Source: Bradyrhizobiaceae bacterium (GTDB taxonomy: Bacteria > Pseudomonadota > Alphaproteobacteria > Rhizobiales > Aestuariivirgaceae). Taken from it: 64,000 nucleotides of DNA. Location of the stretch: assembly GCA_947475225.1 (NCBI GenBank), contig CANJMQ010000005.1, positions 1 to 64,000 of the forward strand, given 5' to 3'. The notes beneath the pieces are model-generated. The model ran no database searches. It was not told where the DNA came from and was given only the letters and a program-made list of their open reading frames with translations. The translations under genes were made by a program, and so were the position numbers. Below are positions 63,816 through 64,000 of the stretch, piece after piece (the stretch's first letter is position 1; the number at the start of each line of letters is the position of its first letter).

Positions 63816-64000
63816 CTAACCGCGGGCTTGCGAAAAGCCGGTGATCACGTTGGCGGTGTTGAGCCCCAGTTCGGCAATCGCGTAACCGCCCTCCATGACG
63901 AACAGTGTCGGCAGGCCAAGTCGGGCGATGTCGGCGCCAATCGTGAGGAAATCCACGCTCTCGAGTGCGAAGCCGCCGACCGGGTCGCCGACGAAGCTGT
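63816..64000 (-). CDS. Acetylpolyamine amidohydrolase/HDAC-family protein (partial, C-terminus only)
   Basis: The last 61 codons of a leftward gene that starts beyond the right edge; stop TAG at 63816. 'DPVGGFALESVDFLTIGADI' then 'LPTLFVMEGGYAIAELGLNT' and 'ANVITGF' match the C-terminal end of class II HDAC-like acetylpolyamine amidohydrolases (EGGY motif). Only this part is visible. Confidence 0.8.
   Translation of the reverse strand, partial: SFVGDPVGGFALESVDFLTIGADIARLGLPTLFVMEGGYAIAELGLNTANVITGFSQARG

Overview
The window is high-GC, densely coded chromosome from an alphaproteobacterium, most likely of the order Hyphomicrobiales (Rhizobiales). Support: an OxyR/KatG divergon, rhizobial-type amino-sugar catabolism (BadF-type GlcNAc kinase plus SIS-type deaminase), a compact type II secretion cluster, frequent ATGA/GTGA/TGATG gene overlaps, alternative GTG/TTG starts, and near-consensus CtrA-like sites. 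I see no transposase, integrase, CRISPR array, tRNA or rRNA gene.

Layout. 1-2198: left-truncated B12-dependent diol/glycerol dehydratase with large and medium subunits fused. 2485-5785: UDP-glucose dehydrogenase, UDP-xylose synthase and a luciferase-like monooxygenase in one operon. 6001-16092: two divergent operons for amino sugars. One is murQ plus a sugar ABC transporter (leftward). The other is GlcNAc kinase, glucosamine-6-P deaminase, nagA, a Gfo/Idh/MocA oxidoreductase and, oddly, a PP2C phosphatase (rightward). 16187-19745: a secreted protein of unknown function and Tex. 19913-31482: a type II secretion system, with gspO-gspD rightward meeting gspEFGHIJKL/M/C leftward; a small secreted Cys-containing protein is inserted antisense between gspL and gspM. 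31516-34791: oxyR and katG.

34845-44128 is the most interesting part, a signalling island. It holds a classical RsbW-like kinase / STAS / SpoIIE-phosphatase set (leftward). After a GPP34 gene and an acetolactate decarboxylase gene comes a second, SiaABC/slr1658-slr1659-like set (rightward). In this second set the kinase-like and STAS-like pair occurs twice around one dCache-HAMP-SpoIIE phosphatase. In the first copy the STAS domain is fused to a SAM-dependent methyltransferase. That copy appears to have lost both the phospho-acceptor serines (STAS) and the ATP-binding residues (kinase-like partner).

44129-48931: an orphan 8-vinyl reductase (BciA) gene, a YecA-like protein, and a cyanide-insensitive-type cytochrome bd oxidase with a 30-residue CydX/DUF2474-like third subunit and a possible 17-residue leader peptide. 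49007-55895: a DMT permease, a large membrane coiled-coil protein, small membrane proteins, a periplasmic cupin, an AI-2E family permease and an OmpA-family protein. 56083-64000: an outer-membrane beta barrel, a Gly-rich secreted peptide, an epimerase/aminotransferase pair, upp, a single-domain response regulator, a 53-residue protein, cytochrome c', a diheme cytochrome c, a LigB-type dioxygenase, and the C-terminal end of an acetylpolyamine amidohydrolase/HDAC-family gene running off the right edge.
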